Source: Latrodectus hesperus
Lineage: Eukaryota; Arthropoda; Arachnida; Araneae; Theridiidae
Direction of reading: 5' to 3'
NCBI GenBank assembly: GCA_037975125.1
Contig: CM075852.1
Coordinates: forward strand, 2,401,087-2,465,086
DNA length: 64,000 bases
Shown: positions 1 through 12,949 of the stretch, piece after piece
Numbering within the stretch: the stretch's first letter is position 1
Layout: each line of letters opens with the position of its first letter
The notes under the pieces: model-generated
Databases searched by the model: none
What the model was told of the DNA's origin: nothing
Seen by the model: the letters and a program-made list of their open reading frames with translations, nothing else
Made by a program: the position numbers and the translations under genes

Positions 1-605
1 CTTTTTCGAGATTACCTTCTCTTCTTAACCTCGCATTTCGCACGATAACTATTCAGACAATAAAACGTCGAGGAGGAAATATTCGAATCGGATTGCGAAT
101 TTGATTAAGAAATTCAAGCATTTTATTTTTATCCCGAGGGCATTAAAATTGAATAGATACAGACGCTACGAGCATCACAAGCTACACAATGCTTATTCGA
201 ATGTAGAAACTTATTCTTAGATTCTGAAATATATAAAACAAATCCAAAGATTGAAAATTATTTCTCGTAAATAAAGGATAAAAAATTAATGCAACTATTG
301 ACAAGTTATATTTCAAGAATTAACTTGACTCTATTATTAAAATTCATATATGATGGTAATACACGCACTGCTCTGAAATAACTGATTAGAAGTTCGATTC
401 CGCAATTGTCAGTGGTCGAGTTTTTATGTAAAAAAAAAAGCAGTTTATTTGAATTATTCGAAATTTTTAGTTAATTTGTAGGATATTTTACCACGTGATT
501 AACAGCTGGTTTAAAACGTGATTACGAACAGTTGACATTTAATGCTCCTGCGGGAAATGAACCCACGAACTCTCTTGAAGACTATAATGCTAACCATTCA
601 GTAGA
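1..605. other. AT-rich non-coding stretch
   Basis: I see no gene here. The sequence is AT-rich and low in complexity. A short box-B-like match (AGTTCGATTCC, 391-401) could be the last trace of a tRNA-derived element, but no box A or tail accompanies it. An E-box core CACGTG lies near 492. Confidence 0.5.
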
Positions 606-775
606 TTTGGTTTGTTGCTCAATTGTCATTTTTTGCACAGGAGGGCTATTTATACCGAAATCTAAGGTTCAAAGTTCGATTCCAATCTGCTACAGACATT
701 CAAATCCAAGGTAGGATTCGAACCCACGAAAGCTGAACCGAAAGGAGGAGCGCTAATTATTCGGGTACTACCTCA
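606..775 (-). mobile_element. tRNA-derived SINE, family B, old copy
   Basis: The element reads on the minus strand. Its tRNA-like head is at the right end, with a box-B complement GGATTCGAACC at 714-724, and the tail (TTTGGTTTGTTGCTCAATTG...) is at the left. It aligns along its whole length with the younger copies at 48478 and 57315 but has many point changes and small indels. Family B elements are non-autonomous retroelements transcribed by RNA polymerase III from boxes A and B. This copy is surely inactive. I found no clear target-site duplication. Confidence 0.75.
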
Positions 776-2030
776 ATCTAATAATTCGGTAGCAAACTCA
801 TTCGGAAGTTTGGGTTTGGACCGAATATTGCATTAAATAAGGGACTTTCATTTTGATTTATTATTAATCGATACCACTCTATATTATTTACTATTTAAAA
901 TAGTCAAAAATAAGAAAGAAAAAAAAAAAGAATATTTCCAAAAACCATTCCAAAAATAAATTAGAAATTTCCGTCTCTAGAAATTATGGACTGTTTCATT
1001 AAACAGTTTAAGGCTAATAATTATGACATTTACGTATAAAAGAATTATGAAAGACTTAACTCTTAGACAAGCAAAATTGAAAATTGTTTTGAATCCAGAA
1101 ATACATTTGTTCCTTTATAGCTCTGTCCAATCAGCTTCAGTTTACGCGCGGCAGCATAAAAATAATTCATATTTAATGCAATTTGCAATATACATATAAA
1201 AAAGTATGGTTAGACAAACATTTTTCTTATACTTATGCACTTTCAAGAAATTAAAACTTCAACATATTTAAATTAGTAACTGCATCATATGATATCAGCC
1301 CTGTCTTTTAGGACGTCACATTTAAATGACACTTATTAAAATAAAAATTAATCTTTTCAGATTTAAAAAATAAGCTATTTATGCAGATTGAATATCAACA
1401 ACTAATAAAGTAAACAAGTATTCAAAACTATGAAGAAAAAATTAGACAAAACTCCCTAGAGGCTCGAATTTATTGGTTACGCGATGAAGTGACGTCACTA
1501 TCCTTAAATTTACCGGCATTTCTGTAGGTGATTATCTGAGAAATAAGTTTAAAATATATACGTAATTTCACAAAAAGTTAAGAAATTAAGGAAAAAAATT
1601 TTCAATTGTATGTGAATTTCCACAATGATTTCCTTAAAATATCTTGTTAAGTCGATAATACGTGGGTGTATGTTTTCGGAAAATCCCTATCAAAATTGTA
1701 TTGTTTGATAATCTAGTAATCTTATAACGTTTTTCTTAATGATTACTTAAAGTAAAGCAATATTTTTATATACAGAGAATATTTTTTAAAAGTTAATTAA
1801 AATTTTTAATTTAAATAAAAATTTTAAGATTTAAAAAAGGCGTTCAGATTGTTATTTATCGACTTCACGGTACACTAATTTGTACCACAAGAGTTAAGAA
1901 GCTAGGGGGAAAAGGATTAATGTGAAAGAAAATTCTTCAAATTTAAACTAATTTTAAAGAATATTTAAATTTTAAAATTTGTACAATTCTGCATATTGTA
2001 ATGCATGTTTCGTTGCTTTAAGAACTGCAG
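776..2030. other. AT-rich non-coding stretch with CRE-like sites
   Basis: No gene is visible. A half-conserved CRE (GGACGTCA) lies at 1311-1318 and a full one at 1490. A short AT-only inverted repeat has 12-base arms (1797-1808 and 1816-1827). Confidence 0.5.
1472..1497. promoter_or_regulatory. CCAAT box plus perfect CRE
   Basis: ATTGG (the complement of CCAAT) at 1472-1476 is followed 13 bases later by TGACGTCA at 1490-1497, the centre of a 12-base palindrome AGTGACGTCACT. TGACGTCA is the full CREB/ATF consensus, and CCAAT is bound by NF-Y. The pairing is typical of promoters, but no gene start is visible beside it, so function is inferred from the motifs only. Confidence 0.35.
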
Positions 2031-2032
2031 CT

Positions 2033-2046
2033 GCGCCATCTACCGA
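2033..2046 (-). promoter_or_regulatory. CTCF-like site
   Basis: The minus strand reads TCGGTAGATGGCGC, matching 12 of 14 positions of the CTCF consensus CCASYAGRKGGCRS, including the whole core AGATGGCGC. CTCF is an insulator zinc-finger protein conserved in arthropods. The match is sequence only. Confidence 0.35.
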
Positions 2047-2514
2047 AGAAAAATGAATATTTCTAAATGAAATTGTAATTTGTTACCATTATTTTACGCT
2101 CGTTTTTACATAAGACTACCTTCACTGGGATTTATAGCTTAAAAATGAGCTAATATCGCCAATACTGGAATATAAACCATGAATAACAAATTAAATCAAT
2201 AACCAGTTAACCACAAGCCCAAACTTGAAGTGAATATTGAATCCGTGAACAGTTCACAAAAAGACTAGTTTTCTTAATCATTGCCTCTAAATTTCTTTAA
2301 TTTATGCATTTCTTTCTAGTTAAGCTTAAGCCTAAATACAAAATTAACGCTCAAACAAATGACTTTAAGCGCATACTCAGAAATTTTTTAATATTAAATA
2401 TTCGGAAAATGATAGTTCAGTACATATTTTGGTATCAAAAGACTAATATTTCATGTCGATGTGATAAATTAGTCACTCACAGCCCCCCAATAAACTAGAG
2501 CACTACTTTTCAGT

Positions 2515-2830
2515 TTGTTATCTGATCACAGGGATGCATCATTTTCACGCCCTTCCCAGCAGGAAGAGAAGGATCGTCTGCTAAAATAAAATTGCAGATC
2601 ACGCCTTACTTTTCTTGCGGGGGTGTCGGACACTGAAATCGTCCGGGAAGAAGAAATGATTCGAAGATGACGAGCCCTTACTTGATGATATAATGCAACC
2701 ATCCCCCCTTACTCACGCAGCGGATTGCACAGGGAGACGGACAGACGCCAGACACCCCGACGCCACGTGTTCCATCTGCTATCGTCTGCCGTTGCCAGAT
2801 CGAAAACGGCTTCCATGAAAATATTTATAA
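2515..2830. promoter_or_regulatory. GC-rich patch 1, candidate regulatory element
   Basis: This stretch is much richer in G+C than its flanks and is not repetitive within the window. It carries CACGTG near 2764, two copies of TCGTCTGC (2574-2581 and 2782-2789) and a half X-box (GTTGCC). The reading frame across 2725-2976 begins at TTG, not ATG, and is unlike any protein I know. A regulatory role is inferred from composition and motifs. Confidence 0.35.
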
Positions 2831-3344
2831 TATCACAGCCGAGGATTTATGATTTATCATTTGTTTTTGACATAAAACTAATTAAATTCGTTAAAAATAA
2901 GACATGTCACACTATTGTAAAAATGACGATAAAATTTGAAAAATGGGTGATATTTTGTATCATTTTTCCATATTAAAAAGTTTACAGGAAAATAAAAAAA
3001 CTTAAGCATTGAACCTGTTATTTCTCATACGAGAACAAAATTTTAACGGAAGTGATTTTAAGAATTAAAGTTCTCGACATCGACATATTACAGTAATTTA
3101 TTTAATTAAAGCAATACATTTTAATGGATGTTAAATTTAATGAAGCATTTAAAACTTTAATGAAACTTCAGTTAGAAATGTTAAGTTTCAAAGTACATAA
3201 ATTTTAAAATAATTTGGAATACTTAAAAACTTTGAAATTCAAGATTAAAAAAATTTTTATTAACCAAAAATTAAATTGCATGAGTAAAATAAAAAAATAA
3301 ATATTAAGATCAAACATAAACACTTTAGTTTTTATTTAAATAAA
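2831..3344. other. AT-rich non-coding stretch
   Basis: Low-complexity A+T sequence. I see no gene or repeat. Confidence 0.5.
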
Positions 3345-3623
3345 GGTAGGCACTGAGTAACTAGCCCTTCGCCACAACAAGGCCGGAAACTGCTACTCAT
3401 TTGTCGCTACCCAGTGGGCACCAGTGAACCAAGTCACGGAGGCGAGTATCATCACCCGCGCCATACCACCACAAACCCGTTTATAGGGTGGGGCACATTC
3501 ATACACCATCTCAGAAGAAAGGGCAGAAAAACACAGAAAGTAACATTGATGCCCAAACCGGGATTCGAACCCGGGACACACAGCTCAGGAGTCAGGAACG
3601 CTAACCACACAACCATCGGACGG
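3345..3623 (-). mobile_element. tRNA-derived SINE, family A
   Basis: Near full-length element in minus orientation. The tRNA-like head is at the right, with the box-B complement inside 3560-3572 and a degraded box A near 3615. The conserved central block ACCCGTTTATAGGGT lies at 3475-3489, and the tail with CTACTCATTTGTCG lies near 3393. It matches copies at 37854 and 52148. Short overlapping reading frames across it are the usual by-product of the GC-rich element, not genes. No clear target-site duplication is visible. Confidence 0.88.
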
Positions 3624-3724
3624 TAATAAACAAAAATCGATAGGCAGTAATTCAGAGAGCAAGGCCATTTCAACATAACCGCCACAATTTTTTAAACTTC
3701 AAAATTTGCAACTTTTATAGCCAT

Positions 3725-3768
3725 AGTTGTTATATATACAACTCATTTGAGTTGTATATATAACAACT
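3725..3768. repeat. Perfect 44-bp inverted repeat (21-bp arms, 2-base loop)
   Basis: The left arm 3725-3745 is the exact reverse complement of 3748-3768, with only TT between. A further three G:C pairs (3720-3722 with 3769-3771) form after a two-base bulge. The arms contain a TATATATA core bounded by GTTG/CAAC. It could extrude as a cruciform, or be a fold-back remnant or two abutting transposon ends. Confidence 0.9.
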
Positions 3769-6540
3769 GGCCAGATTAATGTAGCTAATATTGAAAATAT
3801 TATTCTCTAAACTATGAAAACAGATTTAACAAATCCTCATCTAAATAAGAATTCAGAGCACATAATTTCAGAACAATTGAAGCCTGATATTGCTGACAAT
3901 TTTTTTCAGCTATGTCAAAGCATTTTCTACTTTGGAAACCACAGAGTATTTCTATTGAAAAACACCACACTCCTAAGAATTTAACTTATATTAAATATTA
4001 AACGCCTCCGGAAATTATGGACTTAAAAATAAACAGTAAAAACCTTAAAGATTAAAAAACCTTAATAACAGTAAAAACCTTAATTTGTTAAATAAAAAAT
4101 GAAAATGTAAAAAATTAATCTGTATTAAAAATAAAAGATATCATTGATGTAAATCATACATTTATAAAGAAAAAATATGAAATAAAATTTTAACAAATTT
4201 ATTAACCAATGCTTTTTAAGAATTTTATCAGAATTTATAAGATTTTAATAAAGTTTTCCAACAGCATGAAGTCAAACTGAAATACCAAATTAAGTCATTC
4301 ATAAACTTAATAGTTCCCGAAATTGATTGTAGACTTTAGACATAGTTATACATTCATGTATTTAAATATCTTTATGCAGGAAAAATATCTCACTTAGAAT
4401 TGTACTACATTTGTTGTTTATTCAATGAATATATGGGAACTTAAAACATATTTATTAAAATATAATTCTGAATTCTACTTACTTACGCATTCTTAAGAAC
4501 AAAACTTACTACCTTAATTTGTGTGGAAGCAATATGAAATGTGCTTACCTGTAAAAGAACAAAACTATGAATACAACAGTAGATACTTCATAACAATTAA
4601 CAGAAATCAATGAATATAGTTGATATAAATTCAATATTTTTCATTTCAAAAATGATCAGAGCACATTTTAGTTACTAATTTAAAAGTTGAAACATTTTCC
4701 GAAAGGAAATGCAAATAATTTATTGCTTTAAACCAATTATAAGATTTAATTTTTTTCTAAATTTCATGTTACTTGGTATTAAAGCAATTTTTGTATTATT
4801 TCTACTTTCAAAATTATTTTCGGAGATATATTGAACAGTTTTAATACTAATTAAAAATATTATTCCCAAATCTTATGCATAAAAAAATCAGACAATTACA
4901 TTTGAAAAATTCAATTTTTTAAAATTTCAAATGGTATTTGAGTCGAAATTAAAAATAATCAAAACAGTTCCAAGGCAGAAAAAATATTAATTACTTGTGA
5001 AATTGAATTAACACTAACAGCTCGAAAATGATTTCTGTTGTTTTAAAAATAAGGAAAATAAGAATTACTTTGAAATCAAAACTAACAAATGAAAGTTATG
5101 AAAATATGTTATCAGCAATTTTTGAATTAAAATACGCGAATTCATGTCGAGCAAGATGCACGATAGATTATAAACCGAGTTAAGATAAAATTTTCATATT
5201 TATACATGCTGAAAATTTTTTAAATATTACTTAAATAACTTAATATTTAATTTTTTTAATAAAATGGAAAAATTTTTACCAAAGAGTAAAGTTTAAATAA
5301 CTAGAAATTTATAACAATGGTTACAATTCAGAAATGAAAGTCTCATTAAACTGTTTCAAATGTGTTGGTTCGGTTTTTCACTTAAAGTTCTTTTCTTGCG
5401 TCAAAGAACTAGAACGGAAAGAATCGGAAAAATTATAAATATCTTTATGTTAACTATAATTTCTATATTCGCCTAATAAGAAATATTAAATTACTATGTT
5501 AAAAATAAATGCTAATGTGAAATGTTTTTATAATTTCAAACTTCAGAATCTCATTTAACACGTTAATTTACGACAATTTCTTCGAAAAGAAATTTGCATA
5601 TTATGTGCGATGCGCGCTCTCCAATCTTCAACTAAGAATTATTAAAATTTAACAATATTTACTTTGTGCCCTAACTTCAGTATTTTTATTTAGTATATAA
5701 TTTAAAAAATTGGGAAATGATATTCATATTTACTAAATGAGAGTTCAATTAGGATAACTTCCAATTGATTTCCTTTATTTCAAAGAATTGACAGGTGAAA
5801 TAAATTGAAAAAATAATTATGAAGTATTTGATTTTATGTTAACCAATTTAAGAACTTAAATTGTTAGTAATAACTGAAGTTACTGTTCTATACACAATAG
5901 CAAATCAAATGTCTTCATAATTTTGTAAATAAAAACGTGTACAAAAATAATTTTGAAATTATAAGTTTATGGAATTTATATTCGAAGAGCACTATTAATA
6001 CAACATTTTAGAATATTTTTCTTTTGTAAGATTAATGAATAGCAATGTATCTAAAAAGTATTTCGCGTTTATAAAAATAAAGCGAATACAAGAAATCTTC
6101 GTTGAAATAATCTTTTTCACTTTACGTTTTAAAGTAATTTTAAGCATGTAAATGATTATTCGAATGGGATCCAGTTTAAAGTAGATTAAAAACCTTTACA
6201 AAACATAGGCAAGCCGAGATTCGAAAACTGAAAAAATTTATTTAACAAAACAAAGCTCATTAGGAACGTCGGTTTTTTTAAAACAATTTTTTTTCTTAGG
6301 GAATTCTAAAAGTTAACAAAAACGATGCAGCCGATAGATATACCACATTTAAATTTTAAAGGCCTCCGATAAGTTTTGGAAAAACTAAAATCTCGCAAAC
6401 GACTGAAGATTCAGTCGGACAATTAACAAAAGCGACAAGTGAAATGAAAGAAACCGTGTAAAAGACAAGGCGAATTTTCTGCTTTAAAAAATTTAGAAGT
6501 GACATCCAATCTTGACGTAGTGTAACGAATTCATGAAAGA
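3769..6540. other. AT-rich desert
   Basis: About 2.8 kb of very AT-rich sequence. I see no gene. A short imperfect direct repeat (ACAGTAAAAACCTTA near 4033 and 4069) is present. A small CpG-containing clump (GATGCGCGCTCTCC) near 5610 stands out, with no recognisable function. Confidence 0.5.
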
Positions 6541-6830
6541 CAATAGAAGCGTTTGACACTTCGCTAGTGCCACAGAAACGGAAGAGAAGAATTAAAAAAA
6601 AAGGGGGGGGAAGGGTTAAGGAAACTAAACAAGAGGATGATTCAGGATCGTCTGCGAGAATCGGGAAGAGTCACGCGAATGACCCAGACGATGTGCTCAG
6701 CGGGTGCTCAACCCCAACACCAGCGCAAGAAAAAAAGTAGTGTAGGAGTTGGAAGAAGATCAAGGTTTTCTCGCATGTGGCGGAAACATCATACAATTTT
6801 TTTTAACTGTTGCCATTCCTGGAAATAAAA
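6540..6830. promoter_or_regulatory. GC-rich patch 2 with A9G8 run
   Basis: A run of nine A and eight G (6594-6610) is followed by a GC-rich stretch. It contains TCGTCTGC at 6648-6655 inside the 11-mer GGATCGTCTGC, which also occurs at 2571 in patch 1. An ATG-started frame of 63 codons (6637-6828) is rich in Arg, Lys and Ser. It resembles no family I know and is probably chance. A regulatory role is inferred. Confidence 0.3.
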
Positions 6831-7010
6831 CTTCAAACTGAGAAAACCATTCATGAGTACAGAGAAATTTTCATGCTTCGATTTTTTAATTTTTGAATTA
6901 ACCTCTCTTAACTAATAACAACTGCGTTTATTGTTTTCGCAAAAACAAATGTAATTGAATTTTGTCGCATTTTAAAATTATTATTTAATTCATAACAAAT
7001 TTATCTTAGT

Positions 7011-7079
7011 ACTAAGAATAATTCAAACGATTCTTACTAAAAAATTTATTATAAAAATCGTTTGAATTATTCTTTTAGT
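7011..7079. repeat. Long hairpin, 19-bp perfect arms
   Basis: The arm 7014-7032 is the exact reverse complement of 7056-7074, with a 23-base AT-rich loop. ACT at 7011-7013 also pairs with AGT at 7077-7079 past a two-base bulge. A separate 14-base palindrome (CTTAGTACTAAG with flanks, 7004-7017) overlaps the left end. It may be a fold-back element or a small MITE. No duplication of a target site is clear. Confidence 0.85.
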
Positions 7080-7559
7080 CTATCAATTAAGATAATTTGA
7101 TACATTGATTTTTTTGGTACTGAATTGCATCAATTCAAAAATAGGAAGTATATTTTTGTCTGTTGCATTGAAATGATTCAAAAAGATTGATATTGCAATT
7201 ATTTTATACGTGATTTTTGACTTGCGTAGACTCGTGTATTGTGCCCTTCATTTACAAATAAAATTAACTCCATTTGTGCTAAAATAATAATAAAACATCT
7301 AAATTTTTCTTATCTTTATATATAAATTAAATATTTAAATGTTTCATTTCTAAAAATATTTTGCAATATCTAATAATTTCAAATGCCTTTAAAATATACT
7401 CAAATTTTAAAAACTAGTTCCTAAATTTATAAAAAAAATAGAGATCCTATTTCGAATAAGTCAATATAATGCGGTTAGTTGAACAATATGTGACATCATT
7501 TCCAATAATCTTAAATCGAAAAAGTCTTCAAGCTCCAGTTACTCAATACCAGATATCTA

Positions 7560-7690
7560 ATTCGATTAGACACACATCATCGATGGCCGCAAATCACTTC
7601 ACAAATCACCCTTTGATGATACGGTAGGACGACATCCGGAAACAAGTGTCTCATTCCTACCACGAAACGAACGAGAATCTGAGCATAAAA
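7560..7690. promoter_or_regulatory. GC-rich patch 3 with TCF-like site
   Basis: A short GC-rich block. CCTTTGATGA at about 7609-7618 matches the TCF/LEF consensus, and CATCCGGAAACA near 7629 contains an ETS core. There is no reading frame of interest. Function is inferred from motifs only. Confidence 0.25.
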
Positions 7691-10600
7691 TTTTAGTATT
7701 TCATACATTTCTAAGAAAAATACTCATAATTAACAATTACTACTCTCAAAGTTTAGAAACAGTGAGTTCTTAAATGTATTTGCGTTTATTTGGAAGATTT
7801 ATTTTTTTGGAACAAGCAATAAATGATTTATTACACAAGACTTAATGCTTTATATTTATACGTATTTAAAATTTATATGTTTAATGATTTCATATACCAA
7901 AATATTTATTCTGTCAATCTAAATCTCTGCCCGGAATGTATCTTGTTTTTGATTTTGAGAATAACTCAGAGAATATGCTCTGAAAACACTAGATATAGTC
8001 GGTCAGTTGCGAAATTTCGATTCCCGGGTTTTCAGTTTATTTAAATCGTTACCAGCGTAGAATTCAACTGCTGGTAAAATTGCTTATTCCATGATGCCTT
8101 TGTCAAAAAATGATGCTCGTTTTAAGAACACAGGCATGAGATTTTTTTCTTCATTTTGAAAATGGTCATTTAAGCGGTTACAGCTGAAGTAGAAGAAAAA
8201 TATATTATTACACTTTATCTAGGGGTTTCTTACATTTCTTCAAGAATTTAAAATACCCATTACCAGAACTTTTTAATTCAACTTTCTGAAATTTTTTTCT
8301 CCCGCAACAATAAGCGTGTTTACGTTTTTCCCAATGCGTCACCGATAAAAACATATCGAATTGCAGATGAAAGGAATCTTGACTTTAGTATTCAGTAATG
8401 TCGTATCCAATGGTGAATTTTCAAGTGTTCCACCTCATTTGTTTAGACTTATTTACACATACATTCCTGATCTCAATTATACGTTACAAAAATTTATAAC
8501 GAACTAAATACAGTTAAAAAGTACTTATTTCAAAAGAAAGAACAAAACCAAAAACAAATACTTTAAAACTAGATATTTTATGGTTTTTATTCAGTTCGCA
8601 CAACTTTACATTGAGCTTATTGTTTGTTATTGGAGTTAATCTAAAACTTTTTAAGTTTTTTTATTTGGTGTTTTAACACAAGGCTTTTAACTGAACAAAT
8701 TAAAATTTCGGAACCTTCATATTTGACGATTTCGATAACTTGAAATCAGAATTTTAAATTAAAGTCTTGCACACATGTTTACAAATTACATTACAACTAT
8801 ATTTTATATGACCCTATACAACTAAAGAACTTTGATGTAAATTTATCACCTACTCTCTATTAAGAAATAAATTCTCAAATTTTGCTTCATATATTTCTTT
8901 GAACAAAAATACAGTAATTAATGAGTTCTTTTACAATCCCGTCTACTTTATCAATTTAAGTTAGATGTCAAACAATAACTATTTAAAAGTTGAAATTGCA
9001 CAAGATTTGATTGCTCGCACAAAAGGCACTGTTATTTATACGCAGAAATATTTCATATTTTACACTCGCAATTTGCCTAATAAGAGCATTTAAGTAATAT
9101 TTTTCTTGAATTAATAAAGAACTAAGTACGACAAAATAAGTTAGAAACATCCTATACAACACGAACTTAAGAAAATACTTTTACAATACTACATTCGAAG
9201 TACTTCTAGTTATTAAGGAAATATTTATACGTCTTATAGTTTAAGTCATTAAACGTATAAAACTTATATTCTAAGGAATGAAATTATCTTAGTGATGGCT
9301 TAATTTAAATGTATGGTTTTAAGTATCTAGTGTTTTAAACTTAAATACCCAGAATTCATTAGTTCGTTGAAAATTATGCACAAGAAATTAGTATACAGTA
9401 TTTTTAGGTTTTTAGAGATTATATACATAATTCTTCTAAGAATTATTAAATTCATTTTGACTCGAGTAGTCGAAATCTAATTAAAAACTTAAAATCTTAA
9501 TCTGGTTTTTCAATTAGAAGTGGGAAATCTTAAAATGATTCTGAATTATCTTGTAAAAATTCGATTACAAAATTTCTACATTTTTAAGCGATTTTTATGT
9601 TATTAATTATATACATTGATAGCTTCGTTACTAAGTTTGTTAATAATTTAAAAAATACATTAACGAATTATGGAATTACACATTGATTATTGCAGTAAAA
9701 TTTGCATGACTAGTCAATAATTGCATTTAATATTTCTCTACAAGTATACTTTGTATGCACAAATGCATAAAAGCTAGTTTTCATAATCGCGCTTCAAACA
9801 AGATTTTGAAAAATTCCGAACAGAAAGCTTTTCAATGGTTGGGTTTGTTAGCAAACTTATTTTTGCACGCGAGAATCGTACAGGGACCTTCAGAACTATA
9901 TGTAAATAAGTCGTTTATTTTTATATTTCCAACGTTAAGATTTTATTTTTAGTACAATTCTAAAAATCATTTCATAACAAATATTAATCAAAAGCACTTA
10001 GAAACTAAACACAACATGAAGAGTAATTTTTATATTATGCAATTGAACTTGTTAGATAAAAAGCATTTACATAAAACAGAATTTTATTTGAACTAAAAAT
10101 GAAATTAAGTATATGAGCTACACGTGATGCAATCCCATTTTTTATAAACAATTTGTTTATTAGAGATATTTGAATAACTTATCGATTTATTTTTGCAAAC
10201 TCACAAGTTTGAAACCAAATTATAGAAGTTGTTTAAGTAAAGGTTCATTTGATGTTAGCTAATTTTGATGTAATTTTTTTTAAAAAAACTACAAACATAA
10301 TATTTTTAACTATATCAAACAATTATTTTAAAATATTTAAGAAAAACAGATCTTTACTAAACGTTAAAATTCTTAGTTAATTATGTGTTAAAATTTGAAA
10401 TACATGACAGATCAAACACTTAAAATTTTTTTAAAAAAGGAAGACACAAAACAAAGTTAATTGGAAAGTTATCCCAGTTATTTTTTTAGAATTAAACACG
10501 AGCCGAAAAAAAATTATAAATAATTTGGTAGAATCTGGCAACCATCCATTTTTTATCCATTGCTCAGACGATAAATAAAGCAGTTGTTGACAGGTGTAGA

Positions 10601-12415
10601 GAGTTAAAAGGAAAACCGGAAGGTAATAATTTTTCGTTAGCATAACGAGCTCTTTATTCAAAAGCAAAGCTGAATTTTTCTTGCAAACTGGAGGATTATA
10701 CATGTTACTTTCTCAATAACTTATAGAACTTCAGATCGAAAAATGACAACTATACTTATTATTTAGCTTCAAATTCGAGACACTTCCGAATGTATGGTTT
10801 TGTATAGATTTATGTAAATATTCGAATAGAAAATTTTAATAAGTATTTTAATGAAATTACATAAAATTTAAAACATCTTTTCCAGATTTGTCTTATGTTT
10901 TATGAAATGGAATTCTTATTCTAATATAGATTTAAGTATTCAAAAGGAATCAAAATATCTATACTGCGAAAAATAAAGCAAAGCAAACGGTTACAGTTAA
11001 GCTCATTGAAATAATTTCGGAAATTAATGCTTCGCACAGCACTATTCTTTGCAATTTGAATCACAGAAGTAAATTCAATTTGTTTAATAAATTAAGTTAA
11101 TAGAAATTCTAGAATTCAAAGAACTTTGATTTTGTACAAAAATGCAAATAAATTTAATGTGTTTTCTTATAATTTAGTTTAACTTAAAAAATAAAAATTA
11201 GGGATTCCTGTATTTTAAATAAGCTCATCAAAATGAAAAACTTGCATATTAATTTTCATGCAGTGTCTACTGTTCATTTTCAGTAAGTGTAATCCTTATT
11301 GTAAGGAAATTGTACAAGTGAATTTTAAAAATCTTAAAATTTAGAAAACTACAGGATTTAATGTTATTACGACAAGTTTCGAATTATCGATTTCTACCAA
11401 TTGGTACCGCTAAACAAAACCAGCAGATTTAAAATTTAGAATGAGGAAATAAGACATCTGAGATGAGAATTTCTTGACGATATACAAAAATTAAGGAGGG
11501 ACACGAGACTAAGGAACTTTTCACATTATAGGTTCTTTTAAGGGGGAAATCTTTGATTTAATCCGATATCGAATCTGCTATCTCTGCATAAGAGACAAGT
11601 AACCGCACCAGGTTAATAGTCCTGTTGCAATGGAACACTCACCCTCAAGCAAAATAAACATTTCCCCGCAAAAAAACTTCTGAAATTTAAAAACCCTGAA
11701 TCGTTAAATTGTATATTAATATGAATAAAGAAATTCTGAAATTATAAATGCCTTTAATGATAATTTGTTTTCTTTTTAAAAGCTGTAATTTTAGTGCCTT
11801 TCAAAATATAGAAAACTACACACAAGTCATTTTCCCGATTATCAGAAATAACCATGTTTTTTATAAAATCCAGATTATAGTATGTTTGCCAGAAGTCTGT
11901 TTTTAGAAAATTCCGGTGTCCCAGCCGGTTTACTTTCGATAAAAATTAAATTTGATTTATAGATGATCAAAACAAAAAATTAACTGTGGCGGATTGTTTA
12001 GAATAATTTGACGTTTATTTCTGTGCTATATGAAAAGCAAAATCTACAGAAGTGTGATGAACTGTTAATAAGTAATATTGTCATCGTATTATCTTGTCAA
12101 CAGCACCAGTAGAAAGTTTTCTTTGATGAACAAGGTATGGACTGCTGATAAAGTTAGATGAAGCAATATGTAGGGAAATGATTAACGTGAAGATTTTTTT
12201 AAAAGATGAAAACCAAAAAGAATTTCTAAATATCCTGGCCAATGATAAGTGATACATGTAATCATTTCTCAATTTTTTTATTCCTCATTCAAAGTGTTTC
12301 ATAAATAATGTGTCGGAAATAAAATATTCAAATTTATATGCTTATCACTATCCCTGGTTCAAATTCCTTATTGGTAACCATATATTCATAGCACATAAAC
12401 TACCCATTAAAATCA
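7691..12415. other. AT-rich desert
   Basis: About 4.7 kb of AT-rich sequence. Short frames (for example 9755-9952 and 10431-10703) show no protein family signature and biased AT codons. The block 11500-11640 is a little richer in G+C and holds ATCGAATC, possibly a very old SINE trace. I see nothing else. Confidence 0.5.
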
Positions 12416-12745
12416 GCCGCCCAACTTGTCTAGTGGTCAGTGTGCCTGACTGCGGATAAGGAGGTCCTGGGTTCGAATCCCGGTTCGGGCATGGATGTAC
12501 TTTATCCTGTCTTTGTCCTTTCTTTGTATGAATGAGGTGTGAATGGTTACCAACCCTATAAACGGGTCCCTATGGCATGTGTGTAGAACAAAATCGTATT
12601 TTCACCTTCATGGTGCTCTGATTAAAACGAAAGACTTAAATTCGCATAGCCAAGGCATAGCGAACTTGACTTGTTCAAGTGTCATTAGTAACAACCAGCC
12701 ACCAAGGGTGTGTGCCCTTTAATACCCACGACGCAGGGTTGGGGT
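12416..12745 (+). mobile_element. tRNA-derived SINE, family S2 (tail type 1)
   Basis: The tRNA-like head at 12416-12490 has box A TTGTCTAGTGG (12426-12436) and box B GGTTCGAATCC (12470-12480), the two internal RNA polymerase III promoter boxes. The junction GGGCATGGATGT follows, then the central block CCCTATAAACGGGT (12554-12567). The head and centre match the copy at 21619 closely, but the tail from about 12580 is different and instead matches the loose fragment at 22403. The right end is not sharp and no target-site duplication was found. Confidence 0.85.
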
Positions 12746-12949
12746 GGATTCTTGTATCCCAGTTGAACAGTTCAAAAATCTTGCAAGCTTAGATAATAGA
12801 AAACTCGATATTAACAGACGCAAGGGCATATGTACATCCTTAATTTGTGAATCAACAAAAAAATAATAACAGGAAAAATAAAACTGACAGCAAAATTCTG
12901 TACAGTTGCAACATTGCTTGTTTCGATCAATTACATGTTAACATCACCT

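Noticed and set aside
391..401. SINE remnant from an isolated box-B match
   Set aside because: Only the 11-base box-B word is present. Box A, junction and tail are missing.
3393..3685. Three overlapping reading frames on both strands
   Set aside because: They run across a family A SINE; the GC-rich element has few stops in several frames. The same shadow appears at 37784-38192 and 52256-52441.
12416..12490. A functional tRNA gene
   Set aside because: Boxes A and B are present, but the stem pairing is poor and the sequence continues into a SINE body found elsewhere in the window.
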